Part shown: piece by piece, positions 40,859-51,949 of the stretch | Layout: every line of letters begins with the position of its first letter | Numbering within the stretch: the stretch's first letter is position 1 | Source: Castor canadensis | Lineage: Eukaryota > Chordata > Mammalia > Rodentia > Castoridae | Assembly (NCBI RefSeq): GCF_047511655.1 | Contig: NC_133390.1 | Coordinates: 131,679,583-131,743,582, forward strand | Reading direction: 5' to 3' | DNA: 64,000 nt | Made by a program: the position numbers and the translations under genes | Notes under the pieces: generated by a model | Seen by the model: the letters and a program-made list of their open reading frames with translations, nothing else | What the model was told of the DNA's origin: nothing | Databases searched by the model: none

Positions 40859-41480
40859 AACTGTCTAGCAAAGGAGCATGAAGGCCTGCCCTCCTCCCCT
40901 TTTCTTCTGGACAGCAACCTGACACCTTGGAGCCCCTGCAGTGCCCACACCTGCAGAGCCCAGGAGCCCAGTGCACCTGGAGAGGACTCGGATGCAGCGG
41001 GCATGGAAGGAGGCCCTGTACATCCATGGTGCAGTGCAATGCAAGTGACTGGGAACCCGGATCTGTGTGGAAATATGGCTGCCGGGCATGCGACCCCCTG
41101 TCCCTCTAGCTGCCACTCTACCTGAGCTCTTGTTGGGAAGATTTCGTGACAGCAGTGGTGTCACCTGGTTGATCCCATACTTCCTGAGCTGGGCATGAAA
41201 AGCCTAGAAGAGGGCATAGGGGCTCTAGACTGCTCTGGGCTTTCTGACAACCCTTGGAGAATGTGGGGAGGCTGTTCTTTTCTGCAGAATGGACTCTAAT
41301 GGTTCCACCATCCTCTTTGGCCCATGTACCCGCTTGCCTTCCTTGGCTATCCCTGCCTCTACTGAGTGCCTGTTCACCTTCAGCAGGGGGGCATCCAGAT
41401 CTGCACTTCCTCCCATTCTGTCTGCCTAACCTGGCCGTAGACTGAGCATTTATTTAAGAATAAAATCGTGGTGGTGGTCT
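40859..41480 (+). other. ABHD12: ABHD12 3' UTR
   Basis: About 620 bases from the stop codon to the inferred cleavage site. No interspersed repeat is recognised in it. The 3' limit is inferred from the AATAAA at 41459 and the GT-rich stretch after it. Confidence 0.75.
41459..41464 (+). terminator. ABHD12: ABHD12 poly(A) signal AATAAA
   Basis: Canonical AATAAA about 600 bases past the stop codon, followed within 10-25 bases by a GT-rich element (gtggtggtggtctgttttg) typical of the downstream cleavage signal. Confidence 0.85.
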
Positions 41481-42998
41481 GTTTTGTTGATTCCTCTATA
41501 AGCAAAGGTCAGTGTTGCCTTCTGCTGGACCACTTTCCCATCCCCTATCACAGCTAAAGTCCTGGCACCCTTGATCCCAAAGGGACTGGGAATTGGGACT
41601 GCTCTGAGGGTCACTAATATGCCCTCTCCTTCCAGCAGCATTTCCAGAGCTGGCAGATGATCTTTTCTTAAAATGCAGGCTTAGATAAGTGGCATTGATG
41701 TTTGAGCATTGGGTTTCTTCTTCCCACACACAGACTGCTTGGGGAACAGATTAAGCTACAAGGCCAGAACTCTCAGTGTGTGCCAAGAACATCGTATCAC
41801 TCTTTTGCCCATCTCTTGCACTAGTAGATATGCTGCTTTTGTCAAACCAGCCCTCCCTGCAGCTGCCCATACCCACTAATACCCATGTGAATAGATCCTA
41901 GTGTGAAGGACCAGCGACATAGTCACCTCTCAGGCCAAGGAGCCTCTGGAAGAGAGGGTACATGGCTTAGTAAGAACAGGCCCACCATCCTGTTGGTGGG
42001 ATTGGAGTACAGCTTGTGTCTTTCCACCTCCTGCATCTTGTAGACTGGAGGGTGCCATCTCTCCTGATGCCTGGCTGGCCTTTCTCTCCTAGATCCTCAG
42101 GTTCTAGAACTTACAAGCTCTTGGAACCAGGACAGGGAGGTCTTGGACCACCTGCCTGCCTGTTCCTCCAAGGTCTTAGGCCTGGCATTAACAGCTGCAA
42201 ACTGGCTGAAGGTCCCAAGGCTGGCACAGGTTACACTCTCCCCTTCTGAGAACTTACGAAGGATTCTCTGATGTAGAGAACAAGTGTTTTTCCTACAGTA
42301 GGGTTGAAGTTGGAATGGCCTTTTCCTGAGTCAGCTTGTGACATAAGCGTTTATCTTCCCTCTCTTGGACAGAGTCCTGATCTAACTAAGGTATGCCAGT
42401 TTTCTTCTGCCTGCCCATCAACAGCTCTATGTGAGCAGTGGCCCCAACAGGGCAAGGCCATCAGGGCAGGGACACACTGACCTGCCCCCAGGTTCCTTGT
42501 ACAACTCTGGTCACAAGGAGGCCTTTGAGTCACTGAAACATGACTGTGTCTACCTGGGCCAGGGCAGCTTCTGTATACAGCCACGGTGGTCTAAAGGACA
42601 GAGGCAGGCAGGGGAGTCTCCTGTCACACACCATGGCTTCCAGCACCTGAGTGAGGTGATGGCTGACCCCTGCTCTATCTGAGCCAGTCTTTATCATTTT
42701 TTTCTCGCTTTTCATCCTGCAAGCTACCTCAGATCCTTTGGTGGGGTGTGAGGCAGAATATAAGTAAGATTTAAAGTACAATCTGTAAGGGTTTTTTTTT
42801 TTTTTTACAAGTGTCTTGACAGGCAGATTGAAGATTAGGAAGTACAAGAAGGGAACCCCTGAATTGGCAGCTCTCCTGTCATCTATCAGTTAACTTGAGC
42901 CACACTCCCCACATCTGGTGCAACCAAACTTAAACTCGGGGTCTCAGACCCTTTGATGGGTTGCATGACCAAACTGTAGTCAGTATCAGTCTTGGGGG

Positions 42999-43088
42999 GC
43001 TGGGATGTAGCTCGGTGGTACAGCGCTTGCCTAGCATGCACGAGGCCCTGAGTTCGATCCCAGCACCAAAAAAGACAAAAAAAAAAAA
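42999..43088 (+). mobile_element. Young ID SINE with 14-bp TSD
   Basis: 'gctgggatgtagctcggtgg' ... 'gagttcgatcccagcacc' with A-tail. The B box GTTCGATCC fits the Pol III consensus. Exact TSD ATCAGTCTTGGGGG at 42985-42998 and 43089-43102. Among the best preserved SINEs here. Confidence 0.9.
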
Positions 43089-43376
43089 ATCAGTCTTGGG
43101 GGAGAAAATCTGTGGCGATAAGGCATGTTCAGGGGTAAGTGCTGGGCTGTCAACTCTCTTAACTGCACACGTCCTAGGAGCCAAAGGGCAGTGCCTCGTA
43201 AATCTAGGGATCATGGATTCTCAGGGCTCTGTCCTGGAGCCCTCACCAAGGTGCACTAGGGGAGCTGGGGGAGATGTGAGGCTGTGAACAGAGCCTGCCA
43301 GATGCCTTGGCCAGAAGGTTCATCCCACAATTCTCAGGTTTGTTGGGTATCCACTCAGCCGAGTCTAGTCTTTGAC

Positions 43377-43433
43377 TTTTTGTGCTTGGCATTGAACATG
43401 CTCTATCAATCACTAAGTTACATTCCTAGCCCT
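43377..43433 (-). mobile_element. Degraded ID fragment
   Basis: 'ttggcattgaacatgctcta' ... 'aagttacattcctagcc'. Confidence 0.55.
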
Positions 43434-43846
43434 CTCTCCTGATTTTTGACTGCAGCTGTATATACAATTTAGCAGGAACACTTTGGTCCCCAGGGCCAAA
43501 AATGGGTAGCAAAGGCAGCAAGTGCAAAAAAGGACAGATACAGTTCACACTAGAAATACGAATGCTTTCCTTGCCCCCAGATGATGTTTCCACATAGCTA
43601 TACTTGATGACTTTTTAAATAGGTGGCAGTTCAGGCACACATGGCTTTAAGTCCCTCACACAGTGGGGATTCTGTCTGTCTGCGATCCCAGAATGATGGC
43701 CCAGGCCCCAGTTACAGAAGAGGAATGAAGCCTGTATGTGTGTGGTGCCCACCCCAGGCCCCATCCTGCTGCTTCCCATGGTGCTTCCCAGTACCATATG
43801 CAGTGAGTGAAACAGACACCACATCAATTGACCATGGGCATAAAAG

Positions 43847-43852
43847 TTTAAT
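43847..43852 (-). terminator. PYGB: PYGB poly(A) signal ATTAAA
   Basis: On the minus strand ATTAAA is followed 20-40 bases later by a GT-rich element (ttgatgtggtgtctgttt, 43809-43826). It is the common variant of AATAAA. I saw no minus-strand AATAAA between it and the stop codon. Confidence 0.75.
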
Positions 43853-44228
43853 CAATTTCTCACACAAGGTAGTAACAGCAAGTGGTAGGGTGGTGGTCAT
43901 GCACACGGCTTCAGGAAGTATAGCCTCATGCACAGACAGAGCCACTGCACAGGGCAGCAGACGACCAGCCCCAGAACTTGCCCCCATCCAAAAAGATATC
44001 CCAGTGGTTCTGGCGAACTGTGCACCATGAGCAAATCCTACCCGGCAGACACTGCAGTGCTAGGTTGAGGGAAGAACCCTCCCCAGAAGCCAGGTCCAGC
44101 ATACAAGGTGGTGGAAGCCTCTTGAACAGTGGTTGGTTCCACACCAATTTCTCCAACTACCCATGGGCAGCTGACTGCTCCCTGCTCTCTCCTTTGTCAG
44201 CACCGAGGTTCTACCCTGAAGTGTTAGC

Positions 44229-44269
44229 CTTGGAGAGGGATCTCACCTCTCCAAGACCCCTTGGAGAGG
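44229..44269 (-). promoter_or_regulatory. Inverted/direct repeat in PYGB 3' UTR (possible alternative hairpins)
   Basis: The 10-mer cttggagagg occurs at 44229-44238 and again at 44260-44269. Its exact reverse complement cctctccaag lies between them at 44246-44255. The middle arm can pair with either flank (7-base or 4-base loop), so two hairpins exclude each other. Seen directly; function unknown. Confidence 0.5.
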
Positions 44270-45370
44270 GGTCTCATCTTCAATTCCCCACCAGGCTGCT
44301 GAAGGAGCAGAGCAGAAACAGCTCCTCTGGGCCCAACTTTTTCCAGACCAGACTGTTACACTGATGGCACGGGAGGGAGAATAGAGCTTGGCCTTTTGTG
44401 TACAACAGGAAGTGCACCTCAGGACATAGGTGGGAGGTATCAGGAGGGCACAAATCCACAGAAGGGCAGTAGCCCTACTCTAGGCCCCAGTGCAGGATGG
44501 GAATAATCCTGCCAGGAACAGTAGCTGACCCATCTTCAGCTAGGCAAAAATATCCTCAGTATGTCCTCTAGATGTGAAACTGACCAAGGACAAGTTTCAG
44601 TTACTAAAACAAGAGAAGGCATCAGCTAGTTTGGTTTGTTATTTTTTCGTTTGAAAAAGCAAAATGAAGCTAATCCTGTATCAGTCAGCTTTGTCCTACC
44701 CAAAGCCTCTGAGTCACAGGACACAGATTCCTCCCCAATGTTCTTTCCTGTGGTCCCAGGTCCAGAGCACCCATATAGCTCCTGGGAGATTACAAAGGGC
44801 TGGGCCCGTCTGGGTCCTTGTCCCATATACCTGGAGGTTCTGCTCTAGGACGAGACAAAGGACAGGTAGCTGTGAGAATGAAACCTGAAGGGTCTGACTC
44901 TTCCCAGAAGGGCCAGGGGGCAGAACTGGGTCAAGAAGGCCAAACCGGGCTTGGCCCTATCCTACAGGTTCTATAGAAACACAGGTCCTTAAGCTTTCAC
45001 TATGGTTATCTGCCCAGACCCCAGAATCCAAAGGCTCAAAAATAAAGACTTAAGCTCATGGCAAGATGTCTATAAGGTTTCAGGGGAACCCAGCCGCTGG
45101 ATCCACCTCTGCTCACCCTTGGTGGGGCTGGCTGTGCCTATCCATGTTGCAAACTCTGCTTTTCTTTAAAGGAAGCCAGGATGACATCATAGGCTCCTAG
45201 CTCCTTCCTTCTTTTCCCAGCCCTCAAACCACTCCCTCAACCCTATCGCCTCTCCTAGAAACAGCACTGAGGAAAGTAGGGACCACTAGCTGCTGGCAGG
45301 ATGTCTGGAATCTGGTATGAGGTACAAATTCAGCCAAATAAATGCCCACTGGTCCCAGTGCATGGAGCAC

Positions 45371-45523
45371 CTAGTCCTTAGGGATGTTAGGGGGTGGGAT
45401 CTGCAGGTCAGAGGGCTCCACGCCCCAGATGTCCCGTGCATACTCAGTGATGGTCCGGTCACTGGAGAACTTGCCAGAGCAGGCGATGTTCCTGATGACC
45501 TTTTTGGTCCACTCTGTGGGGTT
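45371..45523 (-). CDS. PYGB: PYGB exon 20, C-terminus and stop
   Basis: Residues 794-843 then TAG at 45373-45371: [20 protein letters not shown] to IPPPNIPKD. The [14 protein letters not shown] tail is characteristic of the brain isoform. Acceptor TTCCTCACAG. Differences from remembered human: NPTEW for NPKEW, ARDIW for AREIW, PKD for PRD. Confidence 0.96.
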   Translation of the reverse strand, partial: NPTEWTKKVIRNIACSGKFSSDRTITEYARDIWGVEPSDLQIPPPNIPKD

Positions 45524-48500
45524 CTGTGAGGAAATAAGAGACTGATTAATCTTTGGCACCTTCGGCAAAGCTAAGAACTTCAGCTTCTAGAATTCAGGAC
45601 TGTTCCCAGGTGAGCTCTGGGCTCCTGAATAGCCTGAAGAAGAGGAAATTAAATCATGGGCTCAGAGAAAAGGGGCCCCTTCTGACCAGGAAGGCTACAC
45701 TAGATAAGAGACAAAGAGCCTAGGAGACGATCTTGGCCCTCAACATGGCCCACGTTATTAAGCAACCCCACCAGGTGGATCCAATGGCCTCAGAAGGCCA
45801 AGCAATTTTCTTCAGCCAGGCTTTAGCCGGTCATTGTTCCCCCAGAGCCTCCAGCTGCTCCACTCTGTAGCCAGCACAAGGAGGGGCCTCCCAACAGGGC
45901 CAGACTCCTAGAGGCCAGACCAGGTTGAAGGAGGAAGGTTCCTCCCAGGCCCCTGCTGGTTGGCTGTTTCTAGGCTTGGCTATCAGTAGCTGCTTCCCCA
46001 AGACAGGAAATGACAGGGCAGCTGACTTAGAGGCTGATGGGGCCCACTGGTGACAAATCAGAAACCCAAACCCCTGTGGCCTCAGCCAAGAGCCTGCTTT
46101 CAGTTTGGGAAATAAAGAATCTGACCCAACAAGTCCATAGAAACTCGCCTAACCACTCCCTGCCGGCCTCCAGGGCCCACAAGCCTTACCCGGTACAGCT
46201 GGTCCACCTGGGCCTGGCACTGCATGTAGGCTTCATAGTCTGCAAACACTTTGAACCTGAAACAGAGACAGGAGACTGGGCCAGGGCACCAAGTGACAGC
46301 AGGCAAGAAGCCCTGCCTAGAGCAGTCTGTGTTGTCCCAGGAGTCAGTCCCTCAGCCACCACAGGAGCTGCCCACCTGACTCTGCCTCTCATGTGTCCTC
46401 TCAGCTTTGTTGGGGCCAGGCTCTCCCAGATTCATGTGGCCACAGGGTTTCTCTGTGAGCAACACTTATGTCCTGGGAATGCTGTTTTAGGAAAAAAAGC
46501 CTTATTTCAAGCCCAGTATTCCTTTAAGGAAACTGGCGTTTACAGTGCAAATGCCATGGGCAGTTAGAGATGCACAAGCCTAGAGGCATCTGTAAGCCTA
46601 TTTCACCTGCCACAGCTGAGGGGCTGTTCTGTTGGACAGCATCTCCATTTAGTACCTATACCCAAGACAGAACTGAAGAGATGGGAAAAGGTGATTTGTG
46701 GTTTCTGATGTTCTGGACAAAAATGCAGATTTAGTTTATTATTGCATCAGAAGCACAATTCATAAAATTCACTATTTTAAATGTCCTCCCTTCATCACAG
46801 GCCTCAGCAGGGTCCAGCTTCAGCCCAGATAAATGTGTGGGGTCATGATCTGGTCTTACTAAAGCAAGCCAGTGACACGGTCCTCAAAGAGCAGGAAAAA
46901 AAATGAAAAACAAAATTAACCCAAAGGCAACTGAAAGTGGAAGAGAGTTGAATCTCACCAGATTCAACTTCTACCAGCAGGGTAAAGAACTGCCACGAGA
47001 TGCAAATGGCTCTGCCAACCTGTTATATAACTACACATCAGTTACAGCCTATGTTAACTGCACTACAATAAAGTGCCAACTACCTTGCAGTGTCACCAGT
47101 TCACTCCATTTTAATTATGGCGTAGCCCCATTTGACACTTGCCTTAGTTCCACTGCCTTCCCTGCTCATTCCAGGCTGTCCTGTCCATGCTCCTCCAGCG
47201 CCCTCTACTGGTCTCCAATCAGCCCAGGGCCATGTCCTCCTGCCTGTCCTCCCACAGTCACCAAGAAGCCCAGGGGCTGGTGTTGCTGGCCTGTCTCCCA
47301 CTGCCTGGAGCCCCCAATGCATTGCCAGAAGCCCCCACAAAGTCTGGACCTGGTTTTACCAGTGACTTTTGGGTAGCCTGTAGGTCTCCTGGGCTGTTCA
47401 GACCACCAAAAGGACCTGACTATCCCAATGGGGAGGACTGAGCAGGGAGGCCAGAGCAAGAGAAGCGTGTGCCCCACCTGTCATGGTCCATCAGCATGTT
47501 GACCACATCCTTGAAGCAGTCTGGGTCCTTGGGAGAAAAGAAGCCACTGCTGATTTGGTCTATAGCCTGCCTTAGTTCAGGCAGGCGCTCGTAGAACTCT
47601 CTGGCATTGTACCTGTGGGGAGATGGCGTCTCTTAGCACATGGCATTCCCAGGGCAGCAGCCTCAAGTGGACCCAGTTTGTTTCTGGCATGGCCCCTGCC
47701 TCAAGATGGTCCTGGAGGTCCAGGGCATTTGGCCACAAGTGGCTACCAGGCCCTTGAGAGGTGGCTGGTTCGAATGGTGACATACTATAAGCCTAACATC
47801 AATTCCACATGCTTCCAACACTGTTTAAAGAAATGCAGTTACTAGATGTGCAATTATATAAATGGTTCACATTGTATTGATGAGGCCCAAACTGCTCACA
47901 AACTTCCCTCACTGTGAAATCTGGGGCAGAACTTTTAAAAACGGAGAGGTTGTCCTGAGTGTGGTAAGGCTTGAGATGATCACCTTTGGCTAGATTGCGG
48001 ATGAAGAAATAAAACCAGATGAGACAAGATCAGCCATAGCCATCAAGAAGCCTAGGAGGAGTGGGGAATACCTGCAGATGCAGGTCCCAGGACACAGGAT
48101 GGGCAGAAAGAGCCCAGGGAGGGGCAGGTGAAAACCCTGCACAGGCATGTGAGCTCTCTGGGTGACAAGGACACAATGTTTTAGGCCTAAGGTCTCACTG
48201 ACTCCTCAGGAGCTTTAAAAGGCAATTAGACAACACTGCCTTTTAAAGATTATTCCTCAGAATGAGGCTAGGACTCCTCATAAATGTGACGGTCATGGAA
48301 AAAAAAAGTAAAACCAGAAATTTTTGGACCAGGAGACGGAGCCCTGATAAGCAGACACAACAGGGTGCCCTGGATGGGTCCTAGGGCAGAAAAGCGCATT
48401 AATGAAAAAACCTGGTGAACTTGGAATACAACATGGACTTTAATAGCTAGCAATGATGACTTAATTCTGACAATGAACCATAATAACTGGTAAAATGTAA

Positions 48501-51500
48501 ACAACAGAAAACTGTGAGAGGGATAGATGTAAGCTAGACTCTGTACTGTGCTTGCTAATTTTTTTTTGCAAACCTTACAACTTTCAAAATTAGGCTAAAT
48601 TGACCAGATGCTCCCTGCAATGAAGGTGCCCACCCTCCCCCTGACCCCAGTGTCTGGGGGCTGCATCCCACTGTACCTAAGGTGGTGATGTCACTCTTGG
48701 AGCCCCTTCTCTAGTGGTGACCCACAAAGACCAGGGCCTTCAATGGAAGGGGAGCCCTTGGTCTGGACTCCATGGACTGTCATGGAGACAAGTGCAGAAG
48801 CAGCCGAGTTCCTGCCCCAGTGGCCTCAGTGGGATCCAGCTGCTTCATGCTCAAGAGGGATCATCTCAGTGAGCACAGCCCTTGGACAGGCAGCCATCCC
48901 TGCCCAGCCTCAGCCCCACCTCCCAACCACACTCCACAGTTCCCTCCCCCAGATCTACCACACGCCAAACAGCACAGGAGGGGACTCGCACCCTTTCTGG
49001 TCCAAGGCCTCAACATCCTCTACCCGCATGCCAAAGATGAAGAGGTTTTCGACTCCTGCCTCCTCAGCCATCTCCACATTGGCACCGTCCATAGTGCCGA
49101 TGGTGAGTGCCCCGTTGACCATGAATTTCATGTTGCCAGTGCCCGAAGCCTCTGTGCCTGCGGTGGAGATCTGCTGCGACAGGTCGGCAGCTGGAATCAC
49201 TGGGGTGGGGGAAGGGGGAGGTCAGCTCCAGGCCCTGCCATACCACACTCCCTCCTCCAGCCCAGGGGACAGCCTGTCTCTGTGGTGAGTGATCCCAGGA
49301 CAGAGACCACCATCCCAAGGATACCAAGCTCACTGAAAGACAAGTCAGCCCTGGGGGACCCAGAAACTGGACAACTGTTCCCCTCCTGGTTCCAAAATGG
49401 CCACTTGCTTTTGCAGGGCCCCCTTTTCATGAGGCAGAAGGTTCAAGATGGAGACCACTGAGAAGACATCCCCAAGTGGCATAGGATTTTTGTTCTGGAA
49501 CTTTCTAGGGAGCAGGCCAATCCAAGTTTAGTGGGGATCCCAATCCTGGCTTACAGACAATGTGGTTCCTTCATCTATATGACACTGACATTCAACTGTC
49601 CCCTAAGACTCCTTGGATCATGCCAAGAAGAACCAAAATTCCTATAGAACCAGAAGGCTGGGAAGGCTGAGAGTGATTCCTGTGTTCATGTGAGCCCTGA
49701 GTAGGCTCTGTAGCCACTCAGATACTGTGTACTCATGGCTCCTCCCCAGCTTGGGCACTCTGTTCTCATGACGGGGTATGCTGGATGCAACATGTCCCTT
49801 GGGAAGGGACTGACCAAGACCATGTCTTGGCTAGACACCTCGGTCTCAAGAGTTCTTAAGCCATGGCTACAGCTGCCAATGCCCTCTTCAGGAGGGAGGA
49901 AAGGCAGGCCTCATGGTCAGTTGTCATGGCAAAGGCATCTCCAATCCCTAGGCCCCACAGCCCAGCTGTGTATTGCCTGGGCAAGTCCAAGGAGTAAGGG
50001 GCACTGACCCTGGGGCTGAGGCCCAAAACTGGTGCCCACTGTCAGTTCTAAAGATAAGCAGGGGTCAGCTGGTCTCAAAATAAGAGTGAAGAAGGGTTTA
50101 AGAAACAGAAAGTGCAGGAAGATGCTTTAGTGAGAAATTTCTGGAAAGACTGCCAACTTGCCAAAGTTCCCACCCAAAACTCAGACAAAGCCCAGTCCCT
50201 CCCCTGACTCGCCAGGACCTCAAGCATGCTAAGTAAGTGTTCTACCACTTTAGATATGCCCCCAGCCCTTTTTTGTTTAGTTTGTTTGGGTTTTTGTTTC
50301 TGAGATGGTCTCAATTCCTTTGTCCAGGATGGCCTCTAATATGCAATCCTCCTGTCTCCACCTCCCAAGTAATTGGGATAACAGTTATGTGCCACCATAC
50401 CCTGCTCAAGTCCAGCCCCTTAAACCTGCCTGGGACCCTCATGCACCATCCACCCAACAGAAGCAGAAGCAATGCTGGGTACTATTGCAGCAGCCAGACC
50501 ATGGGGATGGCTCAAGTGTACCAGCCACACTCACAGGAAAGCAGAACAAATCAGCCTGCCATCTTTTCTGTGACAGCCTGGAAAAACAGCACTGGGCAGA
50601 GACCAAGGCACACAGGTACACCTGACCTCAGTGGCAGGAAGGGAATGGGAATCCCAGGCTCAGCTTCCCCACCATAAGTCTAGTTGAGATTATCAGTTTT
50701 TTGGCAAGAAAGGCCAGCCAGGTCAGAGTGTGCTCACAACCAGGGGTGGGGGGTGTTTCCCCAGGACCACCTCAAGACTGAACTCTCCACGTTGGGCTCT
50801 GAGCTACCCTCAGATAGGACTGAGAGCAGGTGTAGGCAGGTGAGAAATGCACCATGCTCCTGGAAGCAAACAGGTGGTGGTGAGCAGGGAAGGGAAGGGG
50901 AGAAGCCACTGACTGGGTGCACGTCCTGCAAGCAAGAAGGACCCAGAAACAGAAGGCACAGCTGAGAGAAGGGTGAAGGGAGGATGGTAGGGAAACAATG
51001 AGACCAAGGCAGGTATGAGAAGGTCCAGAAAGCAAGGACATTCCAGACTGGGTGGTAATTCTGTCTATAATATGCAAAGGCTCTCCTTGGTATGCTGCAG
51101 TACTCCTGCCAGAAGAAGCACTCCCTGAGACCTTTCCCTGCTGGCCTGAAGCCCCATCTGGGTGGGATCTGAGTGTCCAGGGCACAGTGAAGCTGGCCTT
51201 GGCCAGCACTGCCCACCCTATCCAGCCCTAGGCAAGAGCGAGGCTCCTGTCCTGTGCAGGCATCCAGGGCTACCTTTCTCAGCCAAGGACACTCGGTAGT
51301 TCTCCAGGAAGATCACTTTGAGCCTGTCACCCACAACTGGATCATGATTGACAACATCGCCAATGGATGTGACCAACTTGATGATCATCTTGGCCATGTG
51401 GTAACCGGGAGCTGCCTGGAAAGGAGAAGTGAGGGTTAAGGGTTCAGTACAAAATTCTTTGCTGAGGTCCACAAAGGAGCCTGGTTGCATCTGGTAGCAC

Positions 51501-51883
51501 TGGTCAAACCTCTGACCAGGCCTGGTAATGTCGGACCACACTGTGGTCCCACTGATGTTGGGGAAGGGGAAATCCTGGCTCTTCCAGGAAGCTCACCTTC
51601 TACTGAGCACTCCTCATGAGGTCACCTCACTTGTGAAAGCTGTCAGACGCAAGTTTGATTTTCTGACTCCAAATAGTGTCTTAACTCTTGAAATTTCTTA
51701 AAAATTACAAGATAAGATAACTTCTAGAACTATTAGTTTACAGGAACTACAGAAAACTGAGGAACATACTGGAACATACCAGAGAGATATATTCAAAAAG
51801 GCCAGCCTCAAGATAACAACCCAATTTCTATTAACAAATGTTTTGAAAAGAAAAAAAAAAATGGGGCAAAAAGACAAAAAAAA

Positions 51884-51949
<66 letters not shown>

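Larger units (their letters stand above)
41481..43829. other. Intergenic space between convergent ABHD12 and PYGB
   Basis: About 2.35 kb. Holds one intact ID SINE (42999-43088), an old ID fragment (43377-43433) and a 15-base T-run at 42791-42805. Nothing else coding is recognised. In human the two transcription units come very close or overlap at their 3' ends, so longer 3' isoforms could use this space. Confidence 0.6.
43830..45370 (-). other. PYGB: PYGB 3' UTR
   Basis: About 1.54 kb between the stop codon and the inferred cleavage site, close to the length expected for mammalian PYGB mRNA. It is free of recognised SINE or L1 sequence. It contains a possible pair of competing hairpins at 44229-44269. 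Confidence 0.75.

Noticed and set aside
43005-43075. tRNA-like sequence with A and B boxes
   Set aside because: It is an ID SINE with A-tail and TSD; the anticodon arm does not make a proper tRNA. The same applies to all other tRNA-like units here.
48743-49461. Plus-strand open frames of 181 and 229 codons
   Set aside because: Antisense to PYGB exon 17 and its flanks. No family resemblance; open by composition.
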